The notes under the pieces are model-generated. The model was not told the DNA's origin and ran no database searches. It saw nothing but the letters and a program-made list of their open reading frames with translations. Shown piece by piece: positions 1 to 6,699 of a stretch of DNA of 20,349 bases. Position 1 is the stretch's first letter. The number at the start of each line of letters is the position of its first letter. Made by a program: the position numbers and the translations under genes. Source of the stretch: Deferribacteraceae bacterium (GTDB lineage Bacteria; Chrysiogenota; Deferribacteres; Deferribacterales; JAISNW01); NCBI GenBank assembly GCA_031285415.1, contig JAITWF010000156.1, positions 1 to 20,349 of the forward strand, in the 5' to 3' direction.

Positions 1-174
1 TGGTAGATCTACGACTTTTATGGTTTTATTATTATGAGTAAAAAATCCCTCTTTCTTTTCAACCGTGACCCCTGGCCAGTTGCCCACACGCTGTGTGCTA
101 CCTGTGAGGGCGTTAAAGAAGGTAGTTTTGCCGCTATTAGGGTTGCCAACTACGGCAACTGTAAACTCAGCCAT
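1..174 (-). CDS. feoB: FeoB ferrous iron transporter, N-terminal G domain (partial)
   Basis: This is the first 58 codons of feoB, cut by the left window edge. FeoB is the inner-membrane Fe(II) transporter with a cytoplasmic GTPase domain at its N-terminus. I translated the segment by eye: it opens MAEFTVAVVGNPNSGKTTFF, which is the FeoB G1/P-loop (GNPNSGKTT), and continues with NALTG and the switch-I region NWPGVTVEKKEG, both typical of the family. The membrane part lies outside the window. Its ATG overlaps the feoA stop by 8 bases (ATGGCTGA), so the two are probably translationally coupled. The operon dtxR-feoA-feoB is expected to respond to iron. Confidence 0.93.
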   Translation of the reverse strand, partial: MAEFTVAVVGNPNSGKTTFFNALTGSTQRVGNWPGVTVEKKEGFFTHNNKTIKVVDLP

Positions 175-418
175 TCTCTCCCCCACGGCGAACCTTCAAT
201 ACATCGGCTTCATTCTTGCGCAAGCTAAGGTTGAAGCCACGCACAGAGATCTCCATTGGGTCTCCAAATGGGGCAACACGTATAACTTTGATCTTTGCAC
301 CCCTAGTGAGCCCAAGCGATAGAAGCTTGCGCTGATAGCTGGGGTCGCCATCGTAAAACCCTACAATCTCTGCCACGTCTCCCACCTTTAGATCTTTAAG
401 ATGTATATCGGGATTCAT
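167..418 (-). CDS. feoA: FeoA, ferrous iron transport accessory protein
   Basis: FeoA is a small cytoplasmic SH3-like protein that is needed for FeoB function. At 83 residues the length matches the family. The sequence has the usual FeoA pattern: an opening LKDLKVGDVAEIVGF, the central QRKLLSLGLTRGAKIKVIRVAPFGDPMEI, and the GFNLSLRKNEADVLKV end, which resembles the common ISLRxxEAxxI motif. A GAGGT ribosome site lies about nine bases upstream of the ATG, inside the last codons of the preceding dtxR-type gene, and the gap to that gene is 7 bases. The 3' end overlaps feoB by 8 bases. Identity rests on motif and neighbours together. Confidence 0.92.
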   Translation of the reverse strand: MNPDIHLKDLKVGDVAEIVGFYDGDPSYQRKLLSLGLTRGAKIKVIRVAPFGDPMEISVRGFNLSLRKNEADVLKVRRGGENG

Positions 419-425
419 CTATATA

Positions 426-812
426 TTACCTCAACTGTTCTTGAATTTTAATAAACGTCTCTTCACTGATGATATGCTCCACGGCGCAGGCGTCTCTCTC
501 TGCCACATCGGGGGATACACCTAGCGAGATAAAGAAGTCTGTCAGCACCTTGTGCCGATTAACGATCTTTTCGGCAAGCTCGATCCCTTCGGCGGTGATC
601 TCGATATGCCCATACGGCTCCTGAGTGACGAGATTCTGCCTCTTAAGCATAGCGATAGCGTTGTTTACCGAGGGCATACGCACCTGCATTAGTGCGGAGA
701 TATCCTTCACTCGCACAACCTTCTTCTCTAGCTGTAGGGTGTAGATCCGCTCCAGATAGTCCTCCATCTGAGGGGAGATCGTGGATTCGGTGTCTCTATC
801 TTCGTTATTCAT
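426..812 (-). CDS. DtxR/MntR-family metal-dependent repressor, iron-type ligands
   Basis: This 128-residue regulator has an N-terminal winged helix (about 14-76: SPQMEDYLERIYTL, then the DNA-reading helix around VRMPSVNNAIAMLKRQ) and a C-terminal metal-binding and dimerisation domain (about 77-128). It lacks the SH3 domain of long DtxR proteins. Visible candidate metal ligands are Met16, His87, Cys109, Glu112 and His113. Met and Cys at the first and third of these match DtxR/IdeR (Met10, Cys102) rather than MntR (Asp8, Glu99), which points to Fe(II) sensing. It is the first gene of the feoAB operon, so autoregulation and control of iron uptake are likely. There is no Shine-Dalgarno before the ATG, and the predicted transcript start is next to it. 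Confidence 0.88.
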   Translation of the reverse strand: MNNEDRDTESTISPQMEDYLERIYTLQLEKKVVRVKDISALMQVRMPSVNNAIAMLKRQNLVTQEPYGHIEITAEGIELAEKIVNRHKVLTDFFISLGVSPDVAERDACAVEHIISEETFIKIQEQLR

Positions 813-819
813 TTGTAAG

Positions 820-848
820 AAAGTAAGGGAAGTCTAACAAAAAGTCAA
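820..848 (-). promoter_or_regulatory. Predicted sigma-70-type promoter of the dtxR-feoA-feoB operon
   Basis: On the minus strand TTGACT (848-843) is followed by a 17-base spacer and TACTTT (825-820). The -35 matches the consensus at 5 of 6 bases; the -10 matches at 3 of 6 but keeps the key T-A and final T. Only seven bases separate the -10 from the ATG at 812, so transcription would start at or just before the start codon. I saw no convincing palindromic DtxR-type operator over it. Confidence 0.5.
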
Positions 849-872
849 GCGGAATTTTTAAGGAAAAATTGC

Positions 873-995
873 AATTCCCCTTCGCTGGCGAAGGGGTACG
901 CCGTAGGCGGGGGGTAGTGGAGGATGTGCAGAAAGTCCACTACCCCGTCATCTTGCTGGCGCAATCTGTCACCCCTTCGCCAGCGAAGGGGAATT
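873..995. repeat. GC-rich nested inverted-repeat element (MITE/REPIN-like)
   Basis: A perfect 25-bp inverted repeat forms the ends (873-897 and 971-995). Each end is itself a palindrome: CCCCTTCGC, TG, GCGAAGGGG. Inside lies a second perfect inverted repeat of 11 bp, GGGGTAGTGGA (911-921) and TCCACTACCCC (936-946), with a 14-base loop. The element carries no gene; the open frames across it are by-products of the repeat. It fills the space between the divergent dtxR and MATE genes. No target-site duplication is obvious. Confidence 0.85.
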
Positions 996-1048
996 TGAAC
1001 GGCATAGGGGATTATTTGTTGATTATATAATAGAGCATGGTTCATTTT

Positions 1049-1075
1049 TAGACACGATCTAGTTTCTAGTATACT
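1049..1075 (+). promoter_or_regulatory. Possible promoter for the MATE exporter gene
   Basis: TAGACA (1049-1054) and TATACT (1070-1075) each match the -35 and -10 consensus at 5 of 6 bases, but the spacer is only 15 bases. Transcription from here would give a leader of about 150 bases that includes the nested hairpin at 1138-1212. Confidence 0.35.
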
Positions 1076-1137
1076 ACAAAATAAAATATCAGTCTATACA
1101 TTTCGATTGATTCTGTTATATTTCCTCTCTCTGACTT

Positions 1138-1212
1138 CCATAAAGTTATTGCCCTATGGTGTAGGGGTGGGGGGTTCGCCCACCCTTTAATCGTTGGGCA
1201 ATAATTTTATGG
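1138..1212. repeat. Nested hairpin element upstream of the MATE gene
   Basis: Outer arms of 17 bp, CCATAAAGTTATTGCCC (1138-1154) and GGGCAATAATTTTATGG (1196-1212), pair with one mismatch that would be a G-U pair in RNA. Inside is a GC-rich stem, GGGTGGG (1165-1171) and CCCACCC (1179-1185). The inner part starts TGGTGTAGGGGTGGGGG (1157-1173) and matches 16 of 17 bases of a segment inside the rsmF-like gene (10347-10363), so it belongs to a dispersed repeat family. It ends only nine bases before the AAGGAG ribosome site of the MATE gene. Confidence 0.75.
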
Positions 1213-1233
1213 CTGCCTTAAAGGAGTAGAAGC

Positions 1234-2559
1234 ATGACTGAAAACGCACTAGCACGAGAGATTACGCCGATATCGTTAATCAGATTTACGCTACCATCGA
1301 TCTGTATGATGGTCTTTATAGGGATATACACGATTGTGGATACGATATTTGTGGCGAGGTTTGTAAACGCACTCGGGCTCTCCACTATGACGATCTGCGC
1401 ACCTGTGATATACGCAACGGTAGGGCTTGCCTCCATGCTTGCCACAGGGGGCAGTGCTATAATCGGGCGCAAGATGGGCGCAGGAGATGATGAGGGCGCA
1501 CATAAAACATTCTCCATGATTATTGTCGCAGGGATTGCTCTCTCCGCTATAATTATGGCTGTTGGATTACCGTTGCATGAGCCGCTACTGCGCACCCTTG
1601 GGGCGACGGATGAGCTTATGGCGCAGTGCAAGAGCTATCTAGTGATCATGCTTTCGTTTACCTTTGCCAATATGCTATCTGTCCTCTTTCAGGTGAGTTT
1701 TATCGTGGCAGGGAGACCCACTATCGGATTTACCCTCGGTATAATCGCAGGACTTCTGAATATTTTATTAGATTATATCTTCATCGTACCGCTACAGATG
1801 GGCGTTGCAGGGGCAGCTCTTGCGACAAGCCTAGGCTATCTCTCTGTAACGATAGCTGGTCTGATATTCTTCTCGAAGAGGGGAGGGGTGCTGCACTTCG
1901 TCCGTCCAGCGTTAAAGTGGCGTGAGTTACTGGAGAGCTGCATTAACGGCTCGTCGGAGATGGTATCGCTCCTCTCTACAGCTGTCACGACGTTCCTCTT
2001 TAATAAGATTATGCTTGAGCTTATCGGGGTCGATGGAGTAGCGGCGGTCGCCGTTATGCTATTCTCGCAGTTTCTATTTACATCGATCTATATAGGCTTT
2101 TCGATAGGTGTTGCGCCGCTATTTAGCTATGCATACGGCAGTAACGACTCTGACAGGTTGAGAAAGCTACTCAGTATGTCGCTCGGCTTCATAGCTATTG
2201 CGTCGGTAACGCTATTTGCCGTTGCAATGCTCTTTGGCAGAGATATTGCGCAGATCTTTGCCCCTACTACCCCTAGCGTTTATAAGCTTGTAGCGGCATG
2301 TTTTACGATATTTCCTATTAGCTTTCTATTTTCGGGGTTTAATATCTTTACGTCGGCACTCTTTACGGCGTTATCAAACGGCAAGGTGTCGGCACTGCTA
2401 TCGTTTCTGCGCACGCTCGTATTTATCGTGGTTGCGTTAAAGGCACTGCCAGAGCTATTTAGCATTTTAGGAGTTTGGCTCGCTGTGCCTGCGGCGGAGT
2501 TTTGCACACTAATTCTTGCAATAGTTCTGATTATTCGATTAGGGCGATCGCATTCATAG
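1234..2559 (+). CDS. MATE family multidrug/metabolite exporter
   Basis: This 441-residue polytopic membrane protein has the repeated two-half layout of MATE (NorM/MepA-type) exporters, which expel cationic drugs or metabolites using a Na+ or H+ gradient. About twelve hydrophobic segments are visible. The N-terminal half carries FTLPSICMMVFIGIYTIVDTIF and ATGGSAIIGRKMGAGDDEGA, the typical first-repeat pattern; the second half has YIGFSIGVAPLFSYAYGSND, the equivalent motif. A strong AAGGAG ribosome site sits eight bases before the ATG. It stands alone on this strand, with its last 29 bases overlapping the convergent cbiC gene. The substrate cannot be inferred. The leader contains a nested hairpin that could be a repeat or an attenuator. 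Confidence 0.9.
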   Translation: MTENALAREITPISLIRFTLPSICMMVFIGIYTIVDTIFVARFVNALGLSTMTICAPVIYATVGLASMLATGGSAIIGRKMGAGDDEGAHKTFSMIIVAGIALSAIIMAVGLPLHEPLLRTLGATDELMAQCKSYLVIMLSFTFANMLSVLFQVSFIVAGRPTIGFTLGIIAGLLNILLDYIFIVPLQMGVAGAALATSLGYLSVTIAGLIFFSKRGGVLHFVRPALKWRELLESCINGSSEMVSLLSTAVTTFLFNKIMLELIGVDGVAAVAVMLFSQFLFTSIYIGFSIGVAPLFSYAYGSNDSDRLRKLLSMSLGFIAIASVTLFAVAMLFGRDIAQIFAPTTPSVYKLVAACFTIFPISFLFSGFNIFTSALFTALSNGKVSALLSFLRTLVFIVVALKALPELFSILGVWLAVPAAEFCTLILAIVLIIRLGRSHS

Positions 2560-3118
2560 CGGCGGCTGTCATCGGCGAACCGCCCTTGTAGCCTAGGTTT
2601 GTGACGTACTTTAGCGTTGTATTAATGAGCAGATCTTTCGACTCCGCCGCCATCACAAAGCCCACAGGGATCCCCACCACAAGGGCAGGGGCGATCTTAC
2701 CGCTATTATAAAGCTCAATAAGCTCCAATAGGGCTGTGGGGGCGTTCCCTATCAGGTACACTGCCTCTGGATATCGAGCTGCCGCATATCGCATAGCGGT
2801 CTTTGCTCGTGTAACGCCTAATTCACGAGCAGTCGCCGCTACCTCTTGATTGTCTATAAAGCAATGTACGTCAAAGTTTGCCTTCACCTTCGCAGAGAGA
2901 CCTGATTTGAGCATATTTACGTCGCACACGATCGGCGTTCCAGCCTTAACATTTGCCATAAAGTTTGCCGATATCCGCACTGTATCTATAATAGCAGGAT
3001 CCCCACAGGCGTGAATCATTCGCCTAGTCACCTGCCACTCGCTTGCAGGGATCGCCTTATAATCTACAATACTCTCTATTATGCGAAAGCTTTCGGCCTC
3101 TATCTCATTTGGCTTCAT
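2531..3118 (-). CDS. cbiC: Precorrin-8X / cobalt-precorrin-8 methylmutase
   Basis: CbiC/CobH moves a methyl group from C-11 to C-12 of the corrin ring to give (hydrogeno)cobyrinate in cobalamin synthesis. The 195-residue length fits the family. Diagnostic stretches are RRMIHACGD, whose His36 corresponds to the catalytic histidine, the IGNAPTALLEL motif, VGIPVGFVMAAESKDLL, and the C-terminal GGSPMTAAAMNAI. It overlaps the upstream symporter gene by 14 bases and converges with the MATE gene, overlapping it by 29 bases. No other cobalamin gene is in the window, so the rest of the pathway must lie elsewhere. I use cbiC rather than cobH because the gene neighbours look anaerobic, which is an inference. 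Confidence 0.93.
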   Translation of the reverse strand: MKPNEIEAESFRIIESIVDYKAIPASEWQVTRRMIHACGDPAIIDTVRISANFMANVKAGTPIVCDVNMLKSGLSAKVKANFDVHCFIDNQEVAATARELGVTRAKTAMRYAAARYPEAVYLIGNAPTALLELIELYNSGKIAPALVVGIPVGFVMAAESKDLLINTTLKYVTNLGYKGGSPMTAAAMNAIALIE

Positions 3119-4499
3119 TTTTATGATACTCTTTTACCATCTTAAATACTACAGGGCTTAGAAGTAGCAAGCCGATAAGGTTTGGTACTGCCATAAGGGC
3201 GTTTAGTGTGTCTGCTAAGAGCCAAACGGTATTTAGGTTGAACAGCACCCCTACTGGCACTGCAAGTGTGAATACTAGTCTAAACGGCTTTAACCCTCTA
3301 TCCCCCACAAGGTATATAACGCACCGCTCCGAGTATACGCACCATCCAAGTATTGTGGTGAATGCAAAGAAGATACTAGAGAAGGCTACGATAAACTTGC
3401 CGACCCCAGGTAGAGCCGACTCAAATGCGGCACTTGTGAGGGCTGCCCCTGTGAGTCCAGATGTCCATGAATCGGTTACGATGATTGCGAAGCCTGTCAT
3501 ACTGCAAACGATTATCGTATCGATAAATGTGCCTAGCATGCCGATATATCCCATACGGACAGGATCTTTTATAGTTGCAGTTGCGTGAGCCATTGCGGCA
3601 GAGCCAAGACCAGCCTCATTTGAGAAGATCCCTCGTGCTACGCCAAATCTGATAGCCAGCCATACAGATGAGCCTGCAAAGCCGCCAGTGGCTGCTGTTG
3701 GTGTGAACGCCTCCTTCAAGACGTGCATAAATAGCGATGGAACGTGCGTTATATTCAGAATTACCACTATTACAGAGGCGAGTATATATACGATACACAT
3801 AAATGGTACTACTTTACCAGCAACCTGCCCGATCCTCTTGACTCCGCCAAGTATTACAAGCCCTATAAGCACCAAAAGTATCGCTGCAATAACGATTCTA
3901 GGCATAGTGCTATTTGGTAGTGAGGCGATAAGTGGGGCAGATTGCGCAAAAGAGGCTGGCATAGCGGCGATAATTGCATCTGATATAGAGTTTGACTGCA
4001 CCATATTACCGATACCGAAGCCAGCAAATGCACCGAAGAAGGCGAACAACGCCCCCAGCCAAGCCCATTTTTTACCTAATCCGTTCTTGATAAAGTACAT
4101 AGGGCCGCCGACGACGTGACCTTCGGGGGTGACCTCTCTATATTTTAACGCCAGCATGGTCTCTGCGAACTTTGTCGCCATGCCGACCATTGCAGTCATC
4201 CACATCCAGAATAGTGCGCCAGGCCCACCTATAAAGATAGCAGTTGCAACCCATGCGATATTCCCTGTACCAACGGTAGCGGCAAGGGCTGTCATAAGTG
4301 CATTAAATGGTGTTAGCTCGCCGTCGGCGTTCTCCTCGTGAGTGCGCCCCTTCCATAGCATGCGAAATGCCAGCGGAATGCGTCGCCAGCTGAGGAAGCG
4401 CAAGCCGACTGTCAGGTAGAGACCTGTGCCGAGTAGAAGCACTAGGATCGCTGGCCCCCACACAACACCATTGACCTTATTTAGAATTTCTAGAAACAT
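3105..4499 (-). CDS. AGCS family alanine/glycine:cation symporter
   Basis: This 464-residue inner-membrane protein belongs to the AGCS (amino acid:cation symporter) family, which imports alanine or glycine with Na+ or H+. The family signature is clear at residues 91-100 (GGPGALFWMW) followed by MVGMATKFAE; before it lies ATVGTGNIAWVATAI, part of the substrate/cation site, and later ARGIFSNEAGLGSAAMAHA. About eleven membrane segments can be picked out. AGGGGG five bases before the ATG is a good ribosome site. The downstream cbiC start lies inside its 3' end (14-base overlap), so both are probably one transcript. Close homologues are named AlsT/AgcS/DagA; the exact substrate is not resolved. 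Confidence 0.92.
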   Translation of the reverse strand: MFLEILNKVNGVVWGPAILVLLLGTGLYLTVGLRFLSWRRIPLAFRMLWKGRTHEENADGELTPFNALMTALAATVGTGNIAWVATAIFIGGPGALFWMWMTAMVGMATKFAETMLALKYREVTPEGHVVGGPMYFIKNGLGKKWAWLGALFAFFGAFAGFGIGNMVQSNSISDAIIAAMPASFAQSAPLIASLPNSTMPRIVIAAILLVLIGLVILGGVKRIGQVAGKVVPFMCIVYILASVIVVILNITHVPSLFMHVLKEAFTPTAATGGFAGSSVWLAIRFGVARGIFSNEAGLGSAAMAHATATIKDPVRMGYIGMLGTFIDTIIVCSMTGFAIIVTDSWTSGLTGAALTSAAFESALPGVGKFIVAFSSIFFAFTTILGWCVYSERCVIYLVGDRGLKPFRLVFTLAVPVGVLFNLNTVWLLADTLNALMAVPNLIGLLLLSPVVFKMVKEYHKNEAK

Positions 4500-4523
4500 C
4501 TATACCCCCTGATATACACGTTA

Positions 4524-4644
4524 ACACCCTCCCCTTGAGGGAGGGTCGAAGGCTTGCCTTCAGGGAGGGGTGAGATAATACGCATACATTCAACCCCCCA
4601 CCGAGTCGCCTTAGCTCCTCGACTCCCCCTCAAGGGGGGAGTGT
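4524..4644. repeat. Inverted-repeat element with compensated hairpin ends
   Basis: The 161-base gap between the symporter and yejM-like genes is mostly one element. Its ends, 4524-4547 and 4621-4644, are inverted copies matching at 20 of 24 bases. Each end is a hairpin (CCCTCCC...GGGAGGG on the left; CTCCCCC...GGGGGAG on the right). The four differences between the ends come in pairs that keep each hairpin base-paired. The interior also has opposed C-rich and G-rich tracts (around 4561-4571 and 4592-4601). No gene or clear terminator is present. Confidence 0.75.
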
Positions 4645-4660
4645 AATGCGTTTTTATTTT

Positions 4661-6415
4661 TTACCTTTTAAATCTACCGATCTCTTCCATCATATCTTTC
4701 AATATCAATGGATTAACTCGTTTATCTGTGCGATCATACCTCTCGGTAACGGTCTCCAGAAGTCCGATCTTGCGAAATATTGTGATGATATCATCTGTTA
4801 AGATAGCGTATTCATCGCCCTGCATATAGATAAACTTTCTACCGTCGCTGCTGAATATGTTCACCCCTGTGGTGTAGCTCTCTACAGGCGTTGTGGTGTG
4901 AAAGATACTCTGCATAATCGTCGGTACGATATCGATATGGCTGGTGCGATAGTTGTAAACGGCTGGCTCTTTGCCCTGCCAGCGAATTATCATCGGCACT
5001 TTGGTTTGAAACTCTGAATAGTTGCCGTTATGCCCCCAGTACCCCTTGCCAAGATCGTCAAACTCTTCGGCGTGGTCGCCTGTGATAATTATAATTGTAT
5101 TATCTGCGATCCCCTTCGCCTCAATCGCCTCTAACGCCCTGCCCACAAGCATATCAGCATATCCAACGGAGTTTCTGTACCGATTGAATATAAGCGTCTT
5201 GTCTTGCGTTTCAAGGTAGTCTCGCTCCTTGTCGGGGAGGAACTTTGGCGTGTATGTGGTGTTATCGTACTGATACGCATGGGTGGAGTCGTAGAATAGG
5301 AACGAGAAGAAGGGCGTTTTATTATCCCTACTATCTAAAAATTCGATAAACTCCTCTGTAATTTTCCTATCCCTTAATATAGTGCTAGGGGCATCTGTGC
5401 TTAAGCGCAGGTTTGGTATCTTTGTGAATACAGTCTTGTGAAACTCTGGGCTTGTGAGCGCAGCGCTTGCAAAGATTCCAAAATCATAATTTAAGCTCTG
5501 CAAGGTATCGATAAGGACGGGGCTGACAGTATCTGTCACAGCGGCATCCCAATATGCCCCAGGAAGCCCATAAAATATAGAGAATACCCCATGTCTTGTA
5601 TGGTTTGAGTTGGCGTTATGATTATTAAACTGCACAGCACCTTTGGAAAATTCAAATATATTAGGGGTGTTAAACTCGTTCATCGTATCGGTGCGCCAGC
5701 CATCGAGCATTATCAGTATAATATTAGGTGTATCAGGGGCATTAAGCGTTATATTATCCAGTGGATAGCTCATTAGCTGTGGCTCAAACTGCTCGATCCG
5801 TTCAGGGGCTTCAAACCCTAAATTGCGCAACAGTTTATTAGCTGATAGTGGGAAGGTTATCGGTAGAACCGTCATCTGTGTGGTGATCGGATTATACTCT
5901 GCAAAGCTAGCCCAAGCGTGCGTTATATTATACCCAACGAGGGAGATAAACATAAAGAGCGCAATTAGTATCGGTATCTTGCGAAGCCTCTGCGATAGAA
6001 CCCATAGCCCTGTAATAACGGCAACGATGGCGATAAGTGCGCCAGCTGCCGTGATATACATAGATTTTGGGAATACAAAGATATCGCCCGAGGCAGGGCC
6101 AAAGAACATCGACAGCATTGAACCTGTTATATGCAGGCGAAATTGTTTATATACGATATAATCGACAGATAAAAACGTCGTAATAGCCACTGCGATGGTG
6201 ATAGCTAATACGCCCCATAGCTTTCGAGGCAGTATCGAGAGGATCACCGATAAGAGGAATAGGGCAAAGGCAAACTCTGCCGCATGCCCCACTATATAGG
6301 CGATGGAGAATAGATCATAGCTTCCATACACATTAAAGTGCTGGGTAAAGATCAACGCCCATAAGATGCATACAACTGTAGAGTATGTAAAAGCTCTGAA
6401 TAGTTTGTTTTTCAT
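4661..6415 (-). CDS. YejM/PbgA (LapC)-like membrane protein with sulfatase-fold periplasmic domain
   Basis: The 584-residue protein has about five N-terminal membrane segments (1-165), a linker, and a periplasmic alkaline-phosphatase/sulfatase-fold domain (about 228-560). The layout and conserved text match E. coli YejM (DUF3413), an inner-membrane regulator of LPS synthesis: FRLHITGSM and the segment AEYNPITTQMTVLPITFPLS align with its FHLHLNP and FYRPITMQRANLPLSYP. Unlike E. coli YejM, it keeps the residues expected of an active metallo-hydrolase or transferase: Asp238 (LDGW), Thr273 (NHTRHG), Asp447-His448 (TGDHAEEF) and His462 (WGHNGNY). The gene lies 5 bases after a small membrane protein gene and ends the operon. 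It could be a phospho- or sulfo-transferase or hydrolase acting on envelope lipids. Confidence 0.82.
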   Translation of the reverse strand: MKNKLFRAFTYSTVVCILWALIFTQHFNVYGSYDLFSIAYIVGHAAEFAFALFLLSVILSILPRKLWGVLAITIAVAITTFLSVDYIVYKQFRLHITGSMLSMFFGPASGDIFVFPKSMYITAAGALIAIVAVITGLWVLSQRLRKIPILIALFMFISLVGYNITHAWASFAEYNPITTQMTVLPITFPLSANKLLRNLGFEAPERIEQFEPQLMSYPLDNITLNAPDTPNIILIMLDGWRTDTMNEFNTPNIFEFSKGAVQFNNHNANSNHTRHGVFSIFYGLPGAYWDAAVTDTVSPVLIDTLQSLNYDFGIFASAALTSPEFHKTVFTKIPNLRLSTDAPSTILRDRKITEEFIEFLDSRDNKTPFFSFLFYDSTHAYQYDNTTYTPKFLPDKERDYLETQDKTLIFNRYRNSVGYADMLVGRALEAIEAKGIADNTIIIITGDHAEEFDDLGKGYWGHNGNYSEFQTKVPMIIRWQGKEPAVYNYRTSHIDIVPTIMQSIFHTTTPVESYTTGVNIFSSDGRKFIYMQGDEYAILTDDIITIFRKIGLLETVTERYDRTDKRVNPLILKDMMEEIGRFKR

Positions 6416-6420
6416 GATCT

Positions 6421-6699
6421 TTACGCCGTAAATAGATGCACAAAGGCGCTAGAGGCGATTACAACAAATAGAATCGCCGATAGGAGTGCCATCCTGCTAT
6501 TTTTATTATAGATATATACCACTGCTGTAACAAGCGCCACGATAGGGGGGGTGGCAAGGAGGAAGCCTGTCGCAACCTTCAATATAACGCCTCCTACCGC
6601 AAAGCCTAATATAGACGCAACTAACCCTGTCACCATAAGGATAAGCGTGAGACGGACAGATTGTTTCATCAGTTGTGCAGCTACTACCCTTGCAGACAT
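6421..6699 (-). CDS. Small membrane protein, possibly DUF1634-like
   Basis: This 92-residue protein has three hydrophobic segments (about 15-38, 42-64 and 70-90) separated by short polar turns such as YNKNSR. The pattern GFLLATPPIVALVTAVVYI followed by a polar turn and a final membrane helix recalls the DUF1634 family, but I recognise this only weakly. Function is unknown. The start overlaps the thiE stop by 16 bases and the stop lies 5 bases before the yejM-like ATG, so it is co-translated with both. An internal ATG at 6669 (MKQSVRLTL) is an alternative start. The tight packing, not homology, is the main support that it is a real gene. Confidence 0.7.
   Translation of the reverse strand: MSARVVAAQLMKQSVRLTLILMVTGLVASILGFAVGGVILKVATGFLLATPPIVALVTAVVYIYNKNSRMALLSAILFVVIASSAFVHLFTA

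Noticed and set aside
845..1045. 66-codon open frame on the minus strand upstream of dtxR
   Set aside because: It lies across the 873-995 inverted repeat and the composition follows the repeat; no ribosome site or known domain.
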